Part shown: in pieces, positions 15,892 through 25,125 of the stretch | Numbering within the stretch: position 1 is the stretch's first letter | Layout of the letters: every line of letters begins with the position of its first letter | Assembly (NCBI RefSeq): GCF_000014225.1 | Contig: NC_008228.1 | Location: 4,526,001-4,590,000, forward strand | DNA from: Paraglaciecola sp. T6c | Lineage (GTDB): Bacteria > Pseudomonadota > Gammaproteobacteria > Enterobacterales > Alteromonadaceae | DNA: 64,000 nucleotides | Reading direction: 5' to 3' | Notes under the pieces: generated by a model | Database searches by the model: none | Told to the model about the DNA's origin: nothing | Seen by the model: only the letters and a program-made list of their open reading frames with translations | Program-made: the position numbers and the translations under genes

Positions 15892-16488
15892 TTATAAATC
15901 TATATCTTTGATACCAGCAGCTCGTTCGACAAATCCCCATACTGATTGTTGGGCTGTAGCAACTGGCAGAGGGGGTTTGGTGGTGAGTGCAATTCTAACA
16001 CCTGACATCACACCAGAAAGCAGCATTGACGCTAACATTAATGGGTTGTACGTTTCATCGATTTCGCCTTTGCGCTGTGCATCGGCGATGTTTCTTGCGC
16101 CTAATTGCTCTAGCCTGTCATTGCGCTGCCATTCTTCTTTGGTAAACGCAGGGTCGGTTCGTAGCCGCGTTGCTGCAATCATTGCAACGGGATCATCATA
16201 AAATAACGAGACCATGGCATGAACCCGTGCTTTTTCTCTCTCTTTCCAAGTGTCACCATCAAAGGGGACACCTGCAACTTTGTCGTCAAAATCGTGGTAA
16301 AATTCATTTACGATGGCGTTGATAAGCCCAGCTTTATTACCGAAATGATAGTATGTCAGTCCGTCAGAGACCCCTGCCCGTTTGGCTACATTCGCAACGT
16401 CTAAATCCCCATTGCCGATAACAATTTCAACCCTAGCCGCTTCTAATAAGCGCATTCTAGTGGACTTTTTCGCTGCTTTGCCTTCCAT
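15892..16488 (-). CDS. TetR/AcrR-family transcriptional regulator
   Basis: A 198-residue TetR-type repressor. The N-terminal helix-turn-helix (about 9-55) contains TRMRLLEAARVEI, VANVAKRAGVSDGLTYYHF and GNKAGLINAIV. The rest is an all-helical ligand-binding domain. ATG at 16488 overlaps the TGA of the upstream dioxygenase gene by one base; a GTG one codon earlier is also possible. The coupling makes it likely that the repressor controls its own operon, probably through the palindrome at 17373-17387. The ligand may be the dioxygenase substrate or product; that is inference. Confidence 0.9.
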   Translation of the reverse strand: MEGKAAKKSTRMRLLEAARVEIVIGNGDLDVANVAKRAGVSDGLTYYHFGNKAGLINAIVNEFYHDFDDKVAGVPFDGDTWKEREKARVHAMVSLFYDDPVAMIAATRLRTDPAFTKEEWQRNDRLEQLGARNIADAQRKGEIDETYNPLMLASMLLSGVMSGVRIALTTKPPLPVATAQQSVWGFVERAAGIKDIDL

Positions 16489-17345
16489 CACATATTCTCT
16501 AATAGTCTTTTAGGGTGCATGCCATTGACCATTCCAATAAACGGAGGGTGAATGGAAAACCCTAACATTCTGCGTATATCCTCTGACAAATCCGCGACTA
16601 CGTTTAATGGCGTACCCAAAAAGTAGTTTTCTTGGGTACGCAACCATGGCTCACAGTACTGGCAAGTAACCGCAAGGCGGTTACCACTTGAATGGTTTGC
16701 ACCACCACCATGCCAAAACGTTCCGGGATAAAAGAGTACAGACCCAGCTTTCATGACTGCTGATTTCGCTTGTTCTGCTGTGGGCTTTTGGTTGTCGTCC
16801 CATGTGTGGCTATTTGGCACGATCACAGTTGCCCCATTGGACTGTGTGAAATCATCAATTGCCCAAATGGTAGCGGCGCCTAACGGTGCCCTAGGCCGAG
16901 AGATAGGGTAAAAGCCATCATCGAAGTGCAGTGGCTGCCCAGATTCGCCCGGCAACAAATTTATGACCTGCAATTGGGACAAGAGATAATTTGGCATAAA
17001 TAATTTGTCGAGTAAGGCAAGAATTCGCGGATGATCAACCAAGCGGTCCAGTGCTCTGGTTTTGTTCAGAACGCCGTACAATCTTTGTGTTTTGTATCCT
17101 TCGAATGAATTCCTACCCGTTTCATTTAGCAAAGGCAAAATTGCATTTTTAACCGTCGTAATTTCGTCACTCGACAACACGTTCTCGATGACAATATAGC
17201 CGTTTTTTTCCACCTGTTTTAGATCAGCTCGTGTCACATGTTCCGGTATCAACTTGACCTTCTCACTCTGGGTCTGTCGATATTTACCAGCATTGTCCCC
17301 TGCAGCATATGCGTTATCGATATTCTTTGTTTTAAGCGTTGACAT
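16488..17345 (-). CDS. PhyH-family Fe(II)/2-oxoglutarate dioxygenase
   Basis: A 285-residue phytanoyl-CoA dioxygenase-family oxygenase. It has the metal-binding HxD motif His140-Phe-Asp142 (PLHFDDGFYP) and a distal His212 in GTFWHGGGANHS, with the 2-oxoglutarate-binding Arg probably in SGNRLAV. The N-terminal half has VEKNGYIVIENVLSSDEI, typical of the family. ATG at 17345 is chosen because AGGGG lies 5 bases upstream; six further codons are open. It is translationally coupled to the downstream TetR gene. PhyH enzymes hydroxylate varied small molecules or natural products, and the substrate cannot be told from sequence. Confidence 0.87.
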   Translation of the reverse strand: MSTLKTKNIDNAYAAGDNAGKYRQTQSEKVKLIPEHVTRADLKQVEKNGYIVIENVLSSDEITTVKNAILPLLNETGRNSFEGYKTQRLYGVLNKTRALDRLVDHPRILALLDKLFMPNYLLSQLQVINLLPGESGQPLHFDDGFYPISRPRAPLGAATIWAIDDFTQSNGATVIVPNSHTWDDNQKPTAEQAKSAVMKAGSVLFYPGTFWHGGGANHSSGNRLAVTCQYCEPWLRTQENYFLGTPLNVVADLSEDIRRMLGFSIHPPFIGMVNGMHPKRLLENM

Positions 17346-17372
17346 AAGTCCCCTTGAATCCATTCTACTGAG

Positions 17373-17387
17373 TTGAGTTCAACTCAA
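17373..17387. promoter_or_regulatory. Palindromic operator candidate for the TetR protein
   Basis: TTGAGTT-C-AACTCAA is a perfect 7-1-7 palindrome about 28 bases upstream of the dioxygenase start. TetR repressors typically bind such sites at their own promoters. The first gene of the operon starts right here and its second gene encodes a TetR protein, so autoregulation is the simplest reading. Confidence 0.55.
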
Positions 17388-17751
17388 ATTTAAACACAAT
17401 TGATTTACTGGTCAAATTTTGAACATAAAAAGATGGGTGAGAATTTATGGGGGGGTGAAACGGGTCAGTGTAAAATAGCTGAAGCTGATTCAAATTCCGT
17501 CTTCAAACCTTTTTTAAATAAACCGACTACATGCGCTTCAAGAAATACAAAAACATTGAGCTACTCATTTAAAGGTTTTTAGCTTCAAGAAATGAGGCTT
17601 TCAAAAAGTCCACAAATTTAATGGTTTGTGAAATTTTGTCATGCCATCAGTTCGTTGGATTGTGATGCGAGACCACTTTGCACAAACCTAAGGGGTTTCC
17701 AATTAATGAGCTAGCATTGTCACTTGCCCTCATTTGTCAGTTGCAAATGCT
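17388..17751. other. Divergent intergenic region, no gene seen
   Basis: The region lies between the dioxygenase-TetR operon (minus) and the ABC exporter operon (plus). A 60-codon open frame at 17400-17582 has no recognisable domain or good ribosome binding site and is not called. The sequence is AT-rich. The Zur-like inverted repeat begins at its right end. Confidence 0.5.
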
Positions 17752-17802
17752 TATCGTTATAATATAACATAGCCACCTTTATTATGTTATATTATAACGA
17801 TA
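17752..17802. promoter_or_regulatory. Twin Zur-box-like operators in a perfect 20-bp inverted repeat
   Basis: Arms 17752-17771 and 17783-17802 are exact reverse complements with an 11-bp spacer. Each arm contains the near-palindrome GTTATA-A-TATAAC (17756-17768 and, inverted, 17786-17798). GTTATAATATAAC is the core of the Zur box known in gammaproteobacteria upstream of znu genes. Two boxes lie immediately before the GTG of the exporter operon, so binding would block transcription when zinc is sufficient. AT-rich promoter elements probably overlap the boxes. The same structure could also form a long DNA or RNA hairpin. Confidence 0.7.
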
Positions 17803-17812
17803 CGGATTCTGT

Positions 17813-18550
17813 GTGATAGAAATAGATCAGGCTAAGGCTGTCATTGAAGCAAGTTCGCTTTGCGTCAACATAAAAAATAACCCTATTTTGAAAAATTTAA
17901 ACTTCCAGGTTAAAGCGGGTGAAATATACGCTTTGCTTGGTGGCAATGGGGCGGGTAAATCAACCACACTGAAGACGCTTTTAGGGTTTAACGCCCCAAG
18001 CAGTGGCTCGGTACAAGTAGATGGTAAAGAGGTGGTCAAAGCCCTGAACCATGTACGCGAAAAAACGGCTTACTTACCAGAATCTGCGACCTTATACACT
18101 CACCTCACCGCTAGAGAAAACGTCAATTATTTCTTATCATTAGCAGATATTGAAAAAACAGATGCAGAGGTTGAGCAAGCGTTTGATCGCGTTGCTTTAC
18201 AAACGAACGCGCGGGATCGTCACATGCAAACCTACTCAAAAGGCATGCGACAAAAAACGGCCATCGCGCTGGCCTTGCTGCGTGAAGCCCCCATTTTTTT
18301 ATTAGATGAACCCACTTCGGGCCTCGACCCTGTGGCTATCGATGAATTTAACCAACTGGTCCGTGAGCTTGCCTCTGGCGGCGCTACCATATTAATGGTG
18401 ACTCACGACGTTTACGGTGCTTGCCAAGTTGCAGATCGTATCGGCTTATTGCGCGATGGCGAACTTGTTGGGGAATTTTCGGCCCCGCAAGGCGGGCAGA
18501 TCGAAACCGAACAAGTACACGCGGCATTTGCCCAACGAGGCGCAGCGTGA
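17813..18550 (+). CDS. ABC transporter ATP-binding protein (NosF/CcmA-like)
   Basis: A 245-residue ABC ATPase with Walker A GGNGAGKSTTLKTLLG (about 43-58), Q-loop/LPES segment near 86, signature YSKGMRQK near 142, Walker B IFLLDEPTSGLDP near 161 and switch His in VTHDVYGACQ. It resembles ATPases that pair with ABC-2 permeases such as NosY. The frame starts with GTG only 11 bases after the inverted repeat, with no clear Shine-Dalgarno site, so the transcript may be nearly leaderless. The stop overlaps the next gene's GTG by 4 bases (GTGA). It powers the two permeases encoded downstream; the direction of transport is probably export or extraction. Confidence 0.92.
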   Translation: MIEIDQAKAVIEASSLCVNIKNNPILKNLNFQVKAGEIYALLGGNGAGKSTTLKTLLGFNAPSSGSVQVDGKEVVKALNHVREKTAYLPESATLYTHLTARENVNYFLSLADIEKTDAEVEQAFDRVALQTNARDRHMQTYSKGMRQKTAIALALLREAPIFLLDEPTSGLDPVAIDEFNQLVRELASGGATILMVTHDVYGACQVADRIGLLRDGELVGEFSAPQGGQIETEQVHAAFAQRGAA

Positions 18551-20010
18551 GCGGCCATTCATCTTCAATGGCACCTTTTGCAAAAATGATGATTGTCGCC
18601 AAAGACGAGTGGCGATATTGGTTGCGCTCTAAATTGGCCATATCCGTGTTGGCCATCGGCTTACTGCTCACATTATCTTCTGTGATCGTTACCGCCATTA
18701 ATACCATGGAGTTGAGCCATACTCGCCATGAATTACAAAACGATGCAGATCAAACTTTTGTTGACCAACCCGACAGACACCCTCACAGAATGGTGCATTA
18801 TGGGCACTATGCTTTTAGAGCCCCATCGCCACTGAGTGTGTTAGACCCTGGGGTTGATGCCTACACTGGAAATTCTATCTTTCTGGAAGGACACCGACAA
18901 AACAGCGCCATGTTCGCTGACCAAAAACAGGGCACAGCATTAACTCAGCTGGGTAGCCTGACACCTGCATTTATCGTACAAACCTTAGCCCCACTACTCC
19001 TCATACTTATTGGGTATAGTTCGGTCAGTCGTGAGCGCGAGTCACACACACTTACCTATCTGTTATCACAAGGCACTTCAGGGTTTACCCTCATTGCTGG
19101 CAAGGGCTTGGCGTTAATGTCGGTCATTGGCCTTATTTTAGTGCCGCTAACCATTTCAGCGCTTTTTAGCCTGCATGAAGGGGAAAGCATCGCCGCTATT
19201 TTAGGCTTCATTCTGGGTTATGCCCTTTATCTAACAGTATGGGCGTTGTTGGTTTTGCTATTTTCTAGCGCGCTTTCAAAAAACAGTGAAAGCTTCACCG
19301 CTTTAGCGCTCACTTGGATTTTACTCTGTGTGGTTATGCCGCGAGTTGCTAGCTCAACGGCAATCACAACAGTGCCTGCGGCAGGAAAACTAGAAACAGA
19401 TTTCGCTGTTATCGCCGAACTGCGAAAACTGGGTGATGGTCACAATGCCAACGACCCTGCATTTGCGCAAATAAAAGCGTCCCTTTTAGAAAAATACAAT
19501 GTGGACTCAATTGAGCAACTGCCAGTTAATTATAGAGGTGTCATCGCCATGACATCAGAAGCAAAATTAACAGAGGTGTTAAACGAGTTTGCCGAGCAAC
19601 GCATGCAAACTGAGGTAAACCAAACCCAGGTATCTAGATATTTCGGTTGGTTATCACCTATGGTTGCCATTCGCTCACTATCAATGCTTACAGCGGGTAC
19701 AAGCATAGAAACCCATCATAAGTTTTTACGTGAAGCTGAGGACCTCAGATTTAACTTTGTTCAAAGCCTAAATAAAGTGCATGCAGAGCGGCTAACTTAC
19801 CAAGATGACATGAATCGCAACAAAGACCTTGATTCGTCAGACAAAGCTCGAGTTGCAGCAACAAACTGGCAAGTGTTAGACGATTTCTCGTTCGCTGTTG
19901 ATAAGCCTAGCCTTCGATTACAACGCAGTGCACCTGCATTTTTACAACTGCTGGCCTGGGTAGCAGCGCTCATTATAGTCATTCGTTGGGTAGGGAAACG
20001 CTTAGTATGA
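18547..20010 (+). CDS. ABC-2-type permease with DUF3526-like architecture (first subunit)
   Basis: A 487-residue membrane protein. There is one N-terminal helix (about 28-50), a roughly 110-residue extracytoplasmic domain, four or five helices (about 135-300), a large second extracytoplasmic region and a final helix (about 463-483). This long-loop layout is typical of DUF3526 ABC permeases that accompany NosF-like ATPases. GTG at 18547 overlaps the ATPase stop (GTGA) and is preferred over an ATG at 18568. The stop overlaps the next gene by 4 bases. With the second permease it probably forms a heterodimeric transporter. Substrate unknown; context suggests a zinc-related compound. Confidence 0.82.
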   Translation: MSGHSSSMAPFAKMMIVAKDEWRYWLRSKLAISVLAIGLLLTLSSVIVTAINTMELSHTRHELQNDADQTFVDQPDRHPHRMVHYGHYAFRAPSPLSVLDPGVDAYTGNSIFLEGHRQNSAMFADQKQGTALTQLGSLTPAFIVQTLAPLLLILIGYSSVSRERESHTLTYLLSQGTSGFTLIAGKGLALMSVIGLILVPLTISALFSLHEGESIAAILGFILGYALYLTVWALLVLLFSSALSKNSESFTALALTWILLCVVMPRVASSTAITTVPAAGKLETDFAVIAELRKLGDGHNANDPAFAQIKASLLEKYNVDSIEQLPVNYRGVIAMTSEAKLTEVLNEFAEQRMQTEVNQTQVSRYFGWLSPMVAIRSLSMLTAGTSIETHHKFLREAEDLRFNFVQSLNKVHAERLTYQDDMNRNKDLDSSDKARVAATNWQVLDDFSFAVDKPSLRLQRSAPAFLQLLAWVAALIIVIRWVGKRLV

Positions 20011-21317
20011 GTTATATGTTTAAACAACTTAGCCGTGAATGGCGATTTATGCTGCGCCAAAAGTACTTACTGGTGCTACTGGGCTGCGCTATCTTGATCT
20101 CTGGGTTTTCAGTCCAAAGTGGCTTAAATGAAATTGAGCAACAGCAGCAAACCATTGAGCGCTTAACAGCAGCCGATGCGGCTGACCGCACAGACGCACA
20201 GCATAAGCATGATGAAATTGGGATGTTAGCCTATTACACCTTCCATCTTACATATTCAGCCCCTTCGAATTTAGCCTTTGCGGCCTTGGGGGAGCGCGAT
20301 ATTTACCCTTGGAAGCACCGTATTAAAATGCTCGCCATCGAAGGGCAAATATACGAAAGCGATACCCAAAACGCGGAGCTGACCCAAGCGGGTAAAATTG
20401 ATTTTTTGTTTGTGATCAGTGCGCTTTCGCCGCTGATTATTATCCTGCTGTTCCATGACTTATTCGCGAATGAACGCAGCAGCGGTAGGCACGACCTGCT
20501 CGTCACCACGGCAAAATCCCCGTGGGCGTTGTGGGGAGCGCGGGGCGCGATACGTTTCATAGCTATTTTCTTGTGCTTAATGCTGCCGTTTTATGTCGGC
20601 ACTTGGGTCAGTGGCTCGTCATTGGCTGCGATAGGGTTAGTTTCGTTCTACTGCTTTATCTACTTAGCGTTTTGGGCTTTGTTAAGCGTTTACTGGGGCA
20701 GGAACGCAAGCAGCGCCCCAAAAGTGGCATCTGGGTTAATAGGCATATGGGTATTGTTCGCTTTTATTACTCCAATTTTAGGTGACTTAAGCATTAATAA
20801 ACTTGTTCACTCTCCTAAGGGTGGCGATATCGTGTTTACCCAGCGTGAAGCCGTTAATGATGCGTGGGATCTGCCTAAAGAAGTCACTATGGATGCGTTC
20901 ACCGCTACCTACCCTGAATGGAAAGACCATGTCGCCATGCAAAGCATGTTTGAATGGAAATGGTATTACGCCTTTCAACAAGTCGGTGACCAGATCGCAG
21001 CTCCAATGTCGCAAGAGTATCGCGCTGCGGCAAAGAAAAAATATGAATTAGCAGGGTATGCATCTTTACTTTCGCCGCCTTTGTTATTGCAGCGCATGTT
21101 AACTCGTCTTGCAAAAACGGACGCTGTTGCCGCGTTTAAATACGAGCAACACTTACGGGACTTTCACCAAGAGCTTCGTTTGTATCACTACCCTTTCCTA
21201 TTTGCTCAAGGCGAATTCGACAAAGGGGAACTTGATAACATGCCAAATTTTGAAAAATTTGTTACTGAACAACAAAACGATCGCAAAACAGATAGCGTTC
21301 AGTCGACCAATAAATAA
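20007..21317 (+). CDS. ABC-2-type permease with DUF3526-like architecture (second subunit)
   Basis: A 436-residue membrane protein with the same topology as its neighbour: a first helix (about 20-38), a helical extracytoplasmic domain rich in Gln and Asp (QQQQTIERLTAADAADR), a cluster of four helices (about 120-255) and a long C-terminal soluble part ending in a hydrophilic tail. No C-terminal anchoring helix is evident, unlike the first subunit. ATG at 20007 overlaps the preceding stop (ATGA), showing translational coupling. It is probably the partner half-transporter of the 18547 gene. Confidence 0.8.
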   Translation: MSYMFKQLSREWRFMLRQKYLLVLLGCAILISGFSVQSGLNEIEQQQQTIERLTAADAADRTDAQHKHDEIGMLAYYTFHLTYSAPSNLAFAALGERDIYPWKHRIKMLAIEGQIYESDTQNAELTQAGKIDFLFVISALSPLIIILLFHDLFANERSSGRHDLLVTTAKSPWALWGARGAIRFIAIFLCLMLPFYVGTWVSGSSLAAIGLVSFYCFIYLAFWALLSVYWGRNASSAPKVASGLIGIWVLFAFITPILGDLSINKLVHSPKGGDIVFTQREAVNDAWDLPKEVTMDAFTATYPEWKDHVAMQSMFEWKWYYAFQQVGDQIAAPMSQEYRAAAKKKYELAGYASLLSPPLLLQRMLTRLAKTDAVAAFKYEQHLRDFHQELRLYHYPFLFAQGEFDKGELDNMPNFEKFVTEQQNDRKTDSVQSTNK

Positions 21318-21344
21318 CACTCAAACTATAAAAAAGGTTTTACC

Positions 21345-23468
21345 ATGAACTCTGGAACACACGGGCTAAAGCTCACTCATCTCAGTGCTTGCTTAGCTAG
21401 CCTGTTTATTCATCACGGCGTTGCAGCAGATGAACAAGTTGCGTCACAAAACGTCGACCAAGAAAATGCTATCGAAACCTTGAGTATCGTAGGGTCACGA
21501 CAAGCATATCAAGGTAACTTTAGTCCTCTAGAAACCCCCCAATCAGAATTAAAAATAAATTCTGAAGCGCTAGCAAATGCAGGGGCAATTGATTTAAACC
21601 AAGCATTAGATTTGTCGGCCTCTGTTGCCCGTCAAAATAATTTTGGTGGACTGTGGAACAGCTTTGCGTTGCGGGGATTTGTGGGTGATGAAAACCTACC
21701 CAGTAACTATTTGGTAAATGGCTTTAATGCAGGCAGAGGCTTTGGCGGCTCTCGCGATTTATCAGGCATAGAATCAGTTGAAGTGTTAAAAGGCCCACGT
21801 GCCGCACTATTTGGTCGCGGTGAGCCAGGGGGCACGGTTAACCTTGTTACTAAGCGCCCAACTTTTGATACTGCAGGAGAAATAAAGGTATCCGCAGGAA
21901 GCTACGATACATACCGAGCTGATTTAGATTACACCACCCCGTTGAGCGACGATGTAGCGGTGCGTTTTGTCGGCTTCTATGAAGATGCTGGCAGCTTTCG
22001 TGACACGATAAAAAGCAAGAAAGAAGGCTTTAGCCCATCAATTGCGTGGGAAATTAGCGAGCAAAGCACGCTTGTTTACGAATTAGAATACGCTCATCAA
22101 GAAGTACCTTTCGACCGAGGTGTGTTAGCGATAGACAACAAGCTTGGGGTCATTCCACAAAGCCGCTTTCTCGGTGAGCCCGCCGACGGCCCGATTAAAA
22201 CTGATACGCTGGGGCATCAGGTAGAGTTTCAACACGACTTCGACGATAACTGGAGTGTATTACTCGGCGCTAACTACCGTGATACCTCATTAGAGGGCTT
22301 CGCGACGGAAACAGGTTTTTCTGGCGTCGTTGACGATGAAGTAAATCGTTTTCGCCGTTACCGTGACTATGATGCCAAATACCAAGTCTTTCGCGCTGAG
22401 CTAACCGGTAATTTAGAAATAGCAGGTGTAGAGCACCGTTTAATCGTGGGTGTTGATTCAGACAAGTTTGAGAATGACCAATTTGCTCTACGTGACCGTA
22501 CCACAGAGCAATACATCAACGTATTTTCCCCGGTTTATACTGCTGCAAATGCGTTAGCAAATGACTTTTCTACTCAAATTGATCGCGTTGAAACACAAGA
22601 ATCTCTTGGTGTGTTTATACAAGATCAAATCAGCATAACCGACAAGCTCGATGTGCGTATCGGCGCACGGTTTGACGACTATCAACAAACAATGAATAAC
22701 CGCTTATCTGAAAGTCAGTCAAAACAAACAGAATCACGGGTTAGCCCTCAATTTGGCATAGTGTATGAAGCATCAGATACGCTTTCATTGTACGCCGCTT
22801 ATGGCGAAAACTTCCGCCCATTATCTGGCACCGACAGCAATGGTGACGGCTTTGAGCCAAACCAGTCGACCTCTGCCGAGGCGGGTATTAAGTTCACGCT
22901 AAACGATGGTGCGTTGTTTGGAACGGTCTCCATATTCAAAGTCGAACAAGACAATCTTCTCGTGGTTGACGACCCGACTAGTTTTACTTACGCAGCGATT
23001 GGCGAAGCCGAAAGTCAAGGCATAGAAATAGACATCAACGGTGAAATAGCTGACGGATTAACCCTTTGGGCCTCTTATGCTTATGTGGACGCGAAAACCA
23101 AAAACGCTTTCTTTGATGGCAATTTTGGTTACACCATTGAAGCTGGGACAGACTTACTCAATGTGCCTGAGCAGCAACTCAGTCTGCAACTGGTTCAATT
23201 GCTTGAACTAGATGGTAAAGACCTCGAAGTCGGTGGTGGCTTAGTTTACGTAGACAAAAGAAATGGTTACTTTGGTACCGATTTCACTCTACCTAGCTAT
23301 ACCACTGCCAGAGCGTTCATCGCTTATGACATAACGAAGTCGATTTCGTTACGGGCTGAAGTTGATAATTTATTTGATAAAGATTATTACACCAACTCAT
23401 TTGCAGACGCTTGGGTACAACCGGGTACTCCCCGTAGCTTTAGAGTGTCTGCCTCATACCACTTCTAG
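21345..23468 (+). CDS. TonB-dependent siderophore-type receptor
   Basis: A 707-residue outer-membrane receptor. It has a signal peptide (about 1-28, ending GVAADE), TonB-box-like ETLSIVGS near 44-51, a plug with ALRGFVGDENLPSNYLVNG and IESVEVLKGPRAALFGRGEP near 135-160, and a beta-barrel ending in Phe (FRVSASYHF). Wording is of the TIGR01783 siderophore class. It follows the exporter by 27 bases with AAAAAAGG upstream, so it belongs to the same Zur-box-preceded operon. That argues for uptake of a zinc-bound chelator rather than a ferric siderophore, though the regulation is inferred from operator sequence alone. Confidence 0.9.
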   Translation: MNSGTHGLKLTHLSACLASLFIHHGVAADEQVASQNVDQENAIETLSIVGSRQAYQGNFSPLETPQSELKINSEALANAGAIDLNQALDLSASVARQNNFGGLWNSFALRGFVGDENLPSNYLVNGFNAGRGFGGSRDLSGIESVEVLKGPRAALFGRGEPGGTVNLVTKRPTFDTAGEIKVSAGSYDTYRADLDYTTPLSDDVAVRFVGFYEDAGSFRDTIKSKKEGFSPSIAWEISEQSTLVYELEYAHQEVPFDRGVLAIDNKLGVIPQSRFLGEPADGPIKTDTLGHQVEFQHDFDDNWSVLLGANYRDTSLEGFATETGFSGVVDDEVNRFRRYRDYDAKYQVFRAELTGNLEIAGVEHRLIVGVDSDKFENDQFALRDRTTEQYINVFSPVYTAANALANDFSTQIDRVETQESLGVFIQDQISITDKLDVRIGARFDDYQQTMNNRLSESQSKQTESRVSPQFGIVYEASDTLSLYAAYGENFRPLSGTDSNGDGFEPNQSTSAEAGIKFTLNDGALFGTVSIFKVEQDNLLVVDDPTSFTYAAIGEAESQGIEIDINGEIADGLTLWASYAYVDAKTKNAFFDGNFGYTIEAGTDLLNVPEQQLSLQLVQLLELDGKDLEVGGGLVYVDKRNGYFGTDFTLPSYTTARAFIAYDITKSISLRAEVDNLFDKDYYTNSFADAWVQPGTPRSFRVSASYHF

Positions 23469-23559
23469 TATTGTGATAGTCAATTGGTCATTCACCTCGG
23501 GTAAATCGAAGTAAGTTTACCCGTCGCGCTGCCAGTTCGAACTATTCTGAATGCCTAAA

Positions 23560-23595
23560 AAAAAGCCCGCAGATCCAAAGGTCTGCGGGCTTTTT
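23560..23595. terminator. Strong bidirectional rho-independent terminator
   Basis: AAAAAGCCCGCAGA (23560-23573) pairs with TCTGCGGGCTTTTT (23582-23595): a GC-rich stem flanked by A and T runs, so it works in both directions. It ends the receptor operon on the plus strand and the M24 peptidase gene on the minus strand. Confidence 0.93.
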
Positions 23596-23619
23596 GTTGC
23601 TTGATAGAACACGCTGGAG

Positions 23620-24882
23620 TTATTGCGCCGCCGTTTCTCTCAGCCCAAACGGGTTATCTATACTCTCGCTTGGCTCGGTAAACCAGCGTGGGCCATCGTC
23701 TGTAATGTAAAAATGATCTTCTAAGCGAATGCCAAATTCATCGGGTATCACTAGCATTGGCTCATTGCTAAAACACATACCTCTGGCCAAAGGCGTTTTA
23801 TTGCCGCCAACTAAGTAAGGCCACTCGTGTATATCTAAACCAATGCCATGGCCGGTGCGATGTGGGCAACCTGGTGTTTGGTACTCTGGGCCTAAACCTT
23901 GTGAGGCTAAATAGTGACGCGCCGCGGCATCGACCTCTTCACATGGCGCACCGATTTGGGCGGCATTAAAGGCAGCAAGTTGTGCGGCTTTTTCATCGTT
24001 CCAGCACTGTCGCTGGCGACGCGTTGGTTCACCAAATACATACGTTCGGGTAATGTCGGATATATAGTCGTGCACTTTGCACCCGGTATCGATTAACACG
24101 ACATCCCCTGCCTTGAGAATTTGCGGATCCTTAACACCATGTGGGAATGACGTTGCAACGCCAAACAACACGATACAAAAATAATTGCCCTGCGCACCGA
24201 CCTTTTGGTGTGCTTTTTCAATGAAGGCTTCCACCTCTGTAGTGCTTATTCCTGGGCGCAACATACTTGCGGTTGCTTGATGCACAGCCAGTGTCATATT
24301 CATGGCCCCTTGCATCAACGCCAACTCATTATCAGACTTGTGCATTCTACAGTGGGCAGTCACCTCTTGGGCATTGATGAGGGTTAAGCCCGTTTGGGCT
24401 TTATTGATGCCGTCGAATATAAAAAACTGCGCGCTTTCATCTATGCCAACTGTTGCGGTAGTCGCTATGTTTAATTGCTCTAACACATCAACAAATAAGC
24501 GATAAGGGTTCTCGTGCTCTTGCCAACCATGAATGGGGCCGTCTATGACTTTAAAACCATTTAGACTGCCAATTTCAAAGTGCGGCGCGATATATTGCAC
24601 AGCGCCGTTTGCTGGTAAAATTGCCCCGACCATGCGCTCACTGGCATACCATTTCATGCCGGTAAAATACGTTAGATTTGTACCTGCATTCAGATAAATC
24701 GCGTCAATATTATGGGCTCGCATATACGCTTGGGCTTTAGTGATGCGCTGCAAGTATTCCTCAGACTGAATAGGCACAAGGTGTTGAGTCATATCGCTTA
24801 ATGTAGCTAATGCCTGCTCGGATGTTTGCGTGCCAATTCCTGTGCCGGTGCCTGCAGTGGTGCCATTATCAAAAGTCCCCAT
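23620..24882 (-). CDS. Xaa-Pro aminopeptidase, M24 family
   Basis: A 420-residue pita-bread metallopeptidase. The creatinase-like N-terminal domain (about 40-175) precedes the catalytic domain, where the metal ligands are visible: Asp in VLIDTGCKVHD, Asp in ISDITRTYVF, His in HRTGHGIGLDIHEWP, Glu in SNEPMLVIPDEFG and Glu in IRLEDHFYI. Family members release an N-terminal residue before proline, or act as X-Pro dipeptidases. The first 20 residues are an unusual Gly/Thr run (TTAGTGTGIGTQ), probably disordered. AGGAG precedes the ATG. The gene stands alone, ending at the shared terminator. Confidence 0.92.
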   Translation of the reverse strand: MGTFDNGTTAGTGTGIGTQTSEQALATLSDMTQHLVPIQSEEYLQRITKAQAYMRAHNIDAIYLNAGTNLTYFTGMKWYASERMVGAILPANGAVQYIAPHFEIGSLNGFKVIDGPIHGWQEHENPYRLFVDVLEQLNIATTATVGIDESAQFFIFDGINKAQTGLTLINAQEVTAHCRMHKSDNELALMQGAMNMTLAVHQATASMLRPGISTTEVEAFIEKAHQKVGAQGNYFCIVLFGVATSFPHGVKDPQILKAGDVVLIDTGCKVHDYISDITRTYVFGEPTRRQRQCWNDEKAAQLAAFNAAQIGAPCEEVDAAARHYLASQGLGPEYQTPGCPHRTGHGIGLDIHEWPYLVGGNKTPLARGMCFSNEPMLVIPDEFGIRLEDHFYITDDGPRWFTEPSESIDNPFGLRETAAQ

Positions 24883-25125
24883 TTTTTCTCCTATTGCTAG
24901 GCGCTGACAAAAAGCATAGTCGAGCGACCTATTAAATACTTAATGAATGTGTCATGCAGGCGATGATAGCACTGACATTGTTTAAAATGAGCAGTGATAG
25001 CTTACTTATTGTTTTGTCTCAAATTGTGAGGTTAGCGAGTTCACCATGTTCGCTTATCTTCTTTTTCTCAACGGTATTTTTACGCCTTACTGACAAAAGC
25101 ACACAGCGTTAACAACAAAGCTGTT

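Noticed and set aside
17400-17582. A 60-codon open frame in the divergent region
   Set aside because: No recognisable domain, no convincing ribosome binding site, and composition like the flanking non-coding DNA.
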